A stretch of 9,435 nucleotides of DNA from assembly GCA_018056045.1 (NCBI GenBank), contig JAGPGI010000081.1:1-9435 (forward strand). Direction: 5' to 3'. Under the pieces are notes generated by a model. That model worked only from the letters and a program-made list of their open reading frames with translations. It did not search any database and was not told the DNA's origin. The stretch comes from Paracoccus sp. (in: a-proteobacteria). Its GTDB lineage: Bacteria; Pseudomonadota; Alphaproteobacteria; Rhodobacterales; Rhodobacteraceae. Positions 6,617 to 9,435 of this stretch are shown in pieces (positions within the stretch are counted from its first letter, which is position 1; every line of letters begins with the position of its first letter). Made by a program: the position numbers and the translations under genes.

Positions 6617-7263
6617 CACACGGCCGTCCTGTGTTCAAGGTAACGCCCCAGCACCGCAAGGCAGAGGTTGATCATCAGATAGATGCAGGCGGCGGCCAGA
6701 TAGACCTCAAGCGGGCGAAAGGTGGTGGCGGCCTGCGCCTGACTGGCGCGCGTGACCTCCATGATGCCCACGACCGAGACCAGCGAGCTGGCCTTGACCA
6801 GCAGGATCAGTTCGTTGACCAGCGCCGGCAGCGACATCGAAAACGCCTGCGGCAGGATCACCCGGCGCCAGATATCGACCGGGCTCATGCCGATGGCGAT
6901 GGCGGCCTCGGCCTGGCCTTTCGGCAGGGCGGCGATGGCGCCGCGCCAGATTTCCGAAATATAGGCGCTGGCGCAGATGCCCACGGTCACGATGGCGGCA
7001 AAGAATGCCGGCACGTCCAGCCCGATGACCGGCAGCGTGTAGTAAAAGACCAGCAATTGCACCAGCAGCGGCACACCGCGCAGAAAGCTGACCCAGATGG
7101 CGGCAAAGCGGCGCAGGCCCGCATAGGGTGACAGCCGTGCGGCACAGATCAGCGTGCCGATGATCAGCCCCAACCCGATCCCAAGGACCGAAATCAAGAG
7201 CGTATTGCGCGCCGCCCAGAAGAGCGGCCCGAAGCTTTCCAGAAAGACCGGGATCGAGAACAT
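6616..7263 (-). CDS. Polar amino acid ABC transporter permease (first)
   Basis: A 215-residue inner-membrane permease of the HisQ/GlnP type. It starts MFSIPVFLESFGPLFWAARNT, has a long hydrophobic helix at about 20-43, the family stretch WVSFLRGVPLLVQLLVFYYTLP, and an EAA loop EAAIAIGMSPVDIWRRVILPQA. It would form a heterodimer with the next permease. ATG at 7263 has GAGG six bases ahead. It lies 72 bases after the binding-protein stop; that gap holds a strong hairpin. The 3' end overlaps the next permease, so permease-permease-ATPase form a tight translational unit, while the binding protein is set apart. Confidence 0.93.
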   Translation of the reverse strand: MFSIPVFLESFGPLFWAARNTLLISVLGIGLGLIIGTLICAARLSPYAGLRRFAAIWVSFLRGVPLLVQLLVFYYTLPVIGLDVPAFFAAIVTVGICASAYISEIWRGAIAALPKGQAEAAIAIGMSPVDIWRRVILPQAFSMSLPALVNELILLVKASSLVSVVGIMEVTRASQAQAATTFRPLEVYLAAACIYLMINLCLAVLGRYLEHRTAV

Positions 7264-7304
7264 GCGCGCCTCGGCTGGCAGGGGGATGGGCGGGCGAAAG
7301 GGAT

Positions 7305-7328
7305 GCGGGCGGGGGCGGCCCCGCCCGC
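7305..7328 (-). other. Strong stem-loop between binding-protein and permease genes
   Basis: A perfect 10-bp GC stem, GCGGGCGGGG at 7305-7314 and CCCCGCCCGC at 7319-7328 (plus-strand reading), closes a 4-base loop. It starts 7 bases after the binding-protein stop. On the transcript it is followed by AUCCCUUU, not a clean U-tract. A hairpin here commonly stabilises the upstream message or causes partial termination, giving more binding protein than permease; hisJ-hisQ and malE-malF are the classic parallels. Confidence 0.7.
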
Positions 7329-7335
7329 AACGGGC

Positions 7336-8154
7336 TTATTTCGTCGGCACTTCGCGCGGCAATTCGACAGCGGCGCCCAGCCATTTTTCCTGAATCGCCT
7401 TGACGCGGCCGTCATCGGTCATTTTCAGCAGCGCGTCGTTGATTGCCTTGGCAAAGCTTTCGCTGTCGGCTTCCTTGCGCAGCACCCAGGCGAAATATTT
7501 CGGCTCGCCGAACTGCGCGGGCTCGAACAGCGCGAAGGTCTCGGGGCGGTTCTTGACCAGATAGGTCAGGTTCGGCAGCGAGCCGGCCACCGCGTCCAGA
7601 CGACCGGCAGCAAGGTCGGCATAGGCCTCGTCGGTGGTGCCGTATTCCTTGATGGTCACGTCGCCCAGCGTGGCGCCGTAGGCTTCCAGCTGCTTGAACT
7701 GCGCGGTGCCCTGCTGGACGCCGACGGTCTTGCCCTTGATGTCCTCGGGTTTGGTCACCTCGGTATTGCCCGCGGCCTTGACCAGCGACACGGTCGCATC
7801 GGCGATCGGCAGGGTGAAGGTGTAACGCTCAAGCCGCTCGGGGGTGATGGTCACCGGGGCGATGACGATATCGAACTTCTTCACCTCAAGGCCCGGCAGC
7901 TCGGCAGTCCAGGGGATGTCCTGATAGACCGGCTCGACGCCGATTTCCTTGCTGACCTCGTCGAAAAGGTCCTTGGTGATGCCCTCATAGGTGCCGTTGG
8001 TCAGCATGTCGAAGGGCGCGTAATGCATGTCGGTCGCGGTGACGATCTTGCCTGCGGCCTTGATGTCGGCAAGCTGATCGGCCTGCGCCGCACCGCCAAG
8101 GCCGATGGCCGCAAGGCCGAACAGCGCGGCCTTGATACTGGTCTGGATGGTCAT
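7336..8154 (-). CDS. Periplasmic amino acid ABC transporter substrate-binding protein
   Basis: A 272-residue type-3 (PAAT) solute-binding protein that captures the amino acid in the periplasm and hands it to the permeases. Residues 1-25 form a Sec signal peptide: Lys8, a hydrophobic core, and a likely cut after AQA (25/26). There is no lipobox Cys, so the mature protein should be soluble. Mature features of the SBP_bac_3 fold: IVTATDMHYAPFDM, then YEGITKDLFDEVSKEIG, the ligand-carboxylate region APVTITPERLERYTFTLPI, and AYADLAAGRLDAVAG with the Asp that usually binds the ligand amino group. ATG at 8154 has AAGGAG (8163-8168) eight bases ahead. It sits between hutU (70 bases upstream) and the permeases (72 bases downstream), with a strong hairpin on each side. 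Histidine or a related hut substrate is a reasonable guess, not shown by the residues. Confidence 0.94.
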   Translation of the reverse strand: MTIQTSIKAALFGLAAIGLGGAAQADQLADIKAAGKIVTATDMHYAPFDMLTNGTYEGITKDLFDEVSKEIGVEPVYQDIPWTAELPGLEVKKFDIVIAPVTITPERLERYTFTLPIADATVSLVKAAGNTEVTKPEDIKGKTVGVQQGTAQFKQLEAYGATLGDVTIKEYGTTDEAYADLAAGRLDAVAGSLPNLTYLVKNRPETFALFEPAQFGEPKYFAWVLRKEADSESFAKAINDALLKMTDDGRVKAIQEKWLGAAVELPREVPTK

Positions 8155-8184
8155 GTCGTTTTCTCCTTGTTGGACGAAGTATCC

Positions 8185-8217
8185 GGGGCCGGTCGCGATG
8201 CGTTGCGCGACCGCCCC
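8185..8217 (-). other. Stem-loop between hutU and the binding-protein gene
   Basis: On the plus strand GGGGCCGGTCGCG (8185-8197) pairs with CGCGACCGCCCC (8206-8217): 12 base pairs with one bulged base and an 8-base loop. It begins 7 bases after the hutU stop. No U-tract follows on the minus-strand transcript, and only about 30 bases remain before the binding-protein ATG. No separate promoter is visible in that space, so the hairpin is more likely a partial terminator or mRNA-processing/stability element than a full stop. Confidence 0.65.
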
Positions 8218-8224
8218 TAATGGA

Positions 8225-9435
8225 TCAGAGAATGCCGGGCAGATTCAACCCATGCTCGCGCGCGCAGTCCAGCGCGATCTGATAGCCCGCATCAGCATGG
8301 CGCATGACGCCGGTGGCCGGATCGTTCCACAGCACACGGGCGATGCGCCTGTCGGCATCCGCCGTGCCGTCGCAGCAGATCACCATCCCCGAATGCTGCG
8401 AGAAGCCCATGCCGACGCCGCCGCCGTGATGCAAGCTGACCCAGGTCGCACCCGAGGCGGTGTTCAGCAGCGCGTTCAGCAGCGGCCAGTCGCTGACCGC
8501 GTCCGAGCCGTCCTGCATCGCCTCTGTCTCGCGGTTGGGGCTGGCGACGCTGCCGCTGTCCAGATGGTCGCGGCCGATGACGATGGGGGCCTTCAGCTCG
8601 CCATTCCTGACCATCTCGTTGAAGGCCAGACCCAGCTTGTCGCGCAGGCCAAGGCCGACCCAGCAGATGCGCGCCGGCAGGCCCTGAAAGCTGATGCGTT
8701 CCCGCGCCATGTCCAGCCAGTTGTGCAGATGCGGGTCGTCGATCAGTTCCTTGACCTTCTGGTCGGTCTTGTAGATGTCCTCGGGGTCGCCCGACAGCGC
8801 CGCCCAGCGGAACGGACCCACACCCCGGCAGAACAGCGGCCGGATATAGGCGGGGACAAAGCCCGGAAAGGCAAAGGCGCGCGCGAACCCCTCCTCCAGC
8901 GCCATCTGGCGGATATTGTTGCCGTAATCGACCGTGGGGATGCCCATGTCGGCAAAGGCGACCATGGCCTCGACCTGCTTGCGCATCGACTTGCGGGCGG
9001 CGGCCTCGACCGCCTTGGGGTCGGTTTCCTGACGCGCGCGCCATTCGGCGACCGTCCAGCCCTCGGGCAGATAGCCGTGGACCGGGTCATGGGCGCTGGT
9101 CTGGTCGGTGACGATATCGGGGCGAATGCCGCCAGCCTGCGCGCGACGCACCAGTTCCGGGAAGACCTCGGCGGCGTTGCCGATGAGCGCCACGGATTTC
9201 GCCTCGCCAGCCTTGGTCCAGCGCTCGATCATCGCCAGCGCCTCGTCCAGATCATGCGTCTTTTCATCGACATAGCGGGTGCGCAGGCGGAAATCGGCGC
9301 GGGTCTCGTCGCATTCGACGGCCAGACAGCAAGCGCCGGCCATCACGGCGGCCAGGGGCTGGGCGCCGCCCATACCGCCAAGCCCGCCGGTCAGCACCCA
9401 TTTGCCTTTCAGGTCGCCGTCGTAATGCTGGCGCC
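8225..9435 (-). CDS. hutU: Urocanate hydratase (urocanase), 5' end outside window
   Basis: Catalyses hydration of urocanate to 4-imidazolone-5-propanoate, step two of histidine degradation (hut pathway), in the cytosol with tightly bound NAD+. The 402 residues present are open through the right edge; the first ones read [12 protein letters not shown]. About 150 N-terminal residues of the usual ~557 are missing. Visible motifs: the Gly-rich NAD site [32 protein letters not shown]; the urocanase signature [10 protein letters not shown], whose Cys (codon 8663-8665) corresponds to the active-site Cys410 of the Pseudomonas putida enzyme; and [21 protein letters not shown]. An internal GTG at 9397 is not the true start. 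An amino-acid ABC transporter follows 70 bases downstream on the same strand, which fits a histidine uptake and degradation locus. Other hut genes would lie beyond the right edge. Confidence 0.97.
   Translation of the reverse strand, partial: RQHYDGDLKGKWVLTGGLGGMGGAQPLAAVMAGACCLAVECDETRADFRLRTRYVDEKTHDLDEALAMIERWTKAGEAKSVALIGNAAEVFPELVRRAQAGGIRPDIVTDQTSAHDPVHGYLPEGWTVAEWRARQETDPKAVEAAARKSMRKQVEAMVAFADMGIPTVDYGNNIRQMALEEGFARAFAFPGFVPAYIRPLFCRGVGPFRWAALSGDPEDIYKTDQKVKELIDDPHLHNWLDMARERISFQGLPARICWVGLGLRDKLGLAFNEMVRNGELKAPIVIGRDHLDSGSVASPNRETEAMQDGSDAVSDWPLLNALLNTASGATWVSLHHGGGVGMGFSQHSGMVICCDGTADADRRIARVLWNDPATGVMRHADAGYQIALDCAREHGLNLPGIL

Noticed and set aside
1..9435. Defence system, prophage, transposon, CRISPR or biosynthetic cluster
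   Set aside because: All reading frames with recognisable domains are transport, metabolism or membrane genes. No integrase, transposase, terminal repeats, spaced repeats or defence-type domains are visible.

Overview
The window is GC-rich DNA with dense, compact genes and no mobile element, tRNA, rRNA or CRISPR. Protein content and codon usage suggest an alphaproteobacterium, most likely a Paracoccus-like member of the Rhodobacteraceae. The genus is an inference from general appearance, not from a marker gene.

Left part (1-1187, + strand): the 3' end of an exbD-type gene overlaps by 4 bases a tonB-type gene. This is the end of an ExbB-ExbD-TonB energy-transducing operon for TonB-dependent outer-membrane uptake; exbB is presumably just off the left edge. 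Convergent to it is a CNNM/CorC-HlyC family membrane protein with CBS domains (1224-2501, - strand). A 305-bp gap (2502-2806) then separates it from a divergent patatin-like phospholipase with a C-terminal region of the DUF3734 type (2807-3964, + strand). The gap carries a good sigma-70-like promoter pointing at corC.

Right part (4011-9435, all - strand): transcription runs right to left. The order is hutU (urocanate hydratase, 5' end outside the window), a periplasmic amino-acid-binding protein, two inner-membrane permeases, an ABC ATPase, and an Old Yellow Enzyme family reductase. Genes from the first permease to the ATPase are joined by overlapping stop/start codons. Position directly after hutU suggests that this polar-amino-acid ABC transporter brings in histidine or a related hut substrate, but specificity is not proven by the sequence.

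The window looks like ordinary chromosomal housekeeping and transport. The most notable signals are structural. Three strong GC-rich stem-loops without U-tracts sit 5-9 bases after stop codons (3974-4005, 7305-7328, 8185-8217). Two of them bracket the binding-protein gene, as expected for unequal expression of the transporter subunits. Smaller points are a possible leader ORF ahead of corC, inverted repeats near the patatin and reductase starts, and a repeat-built tail on ExbD. I found no convincing undescribed system.
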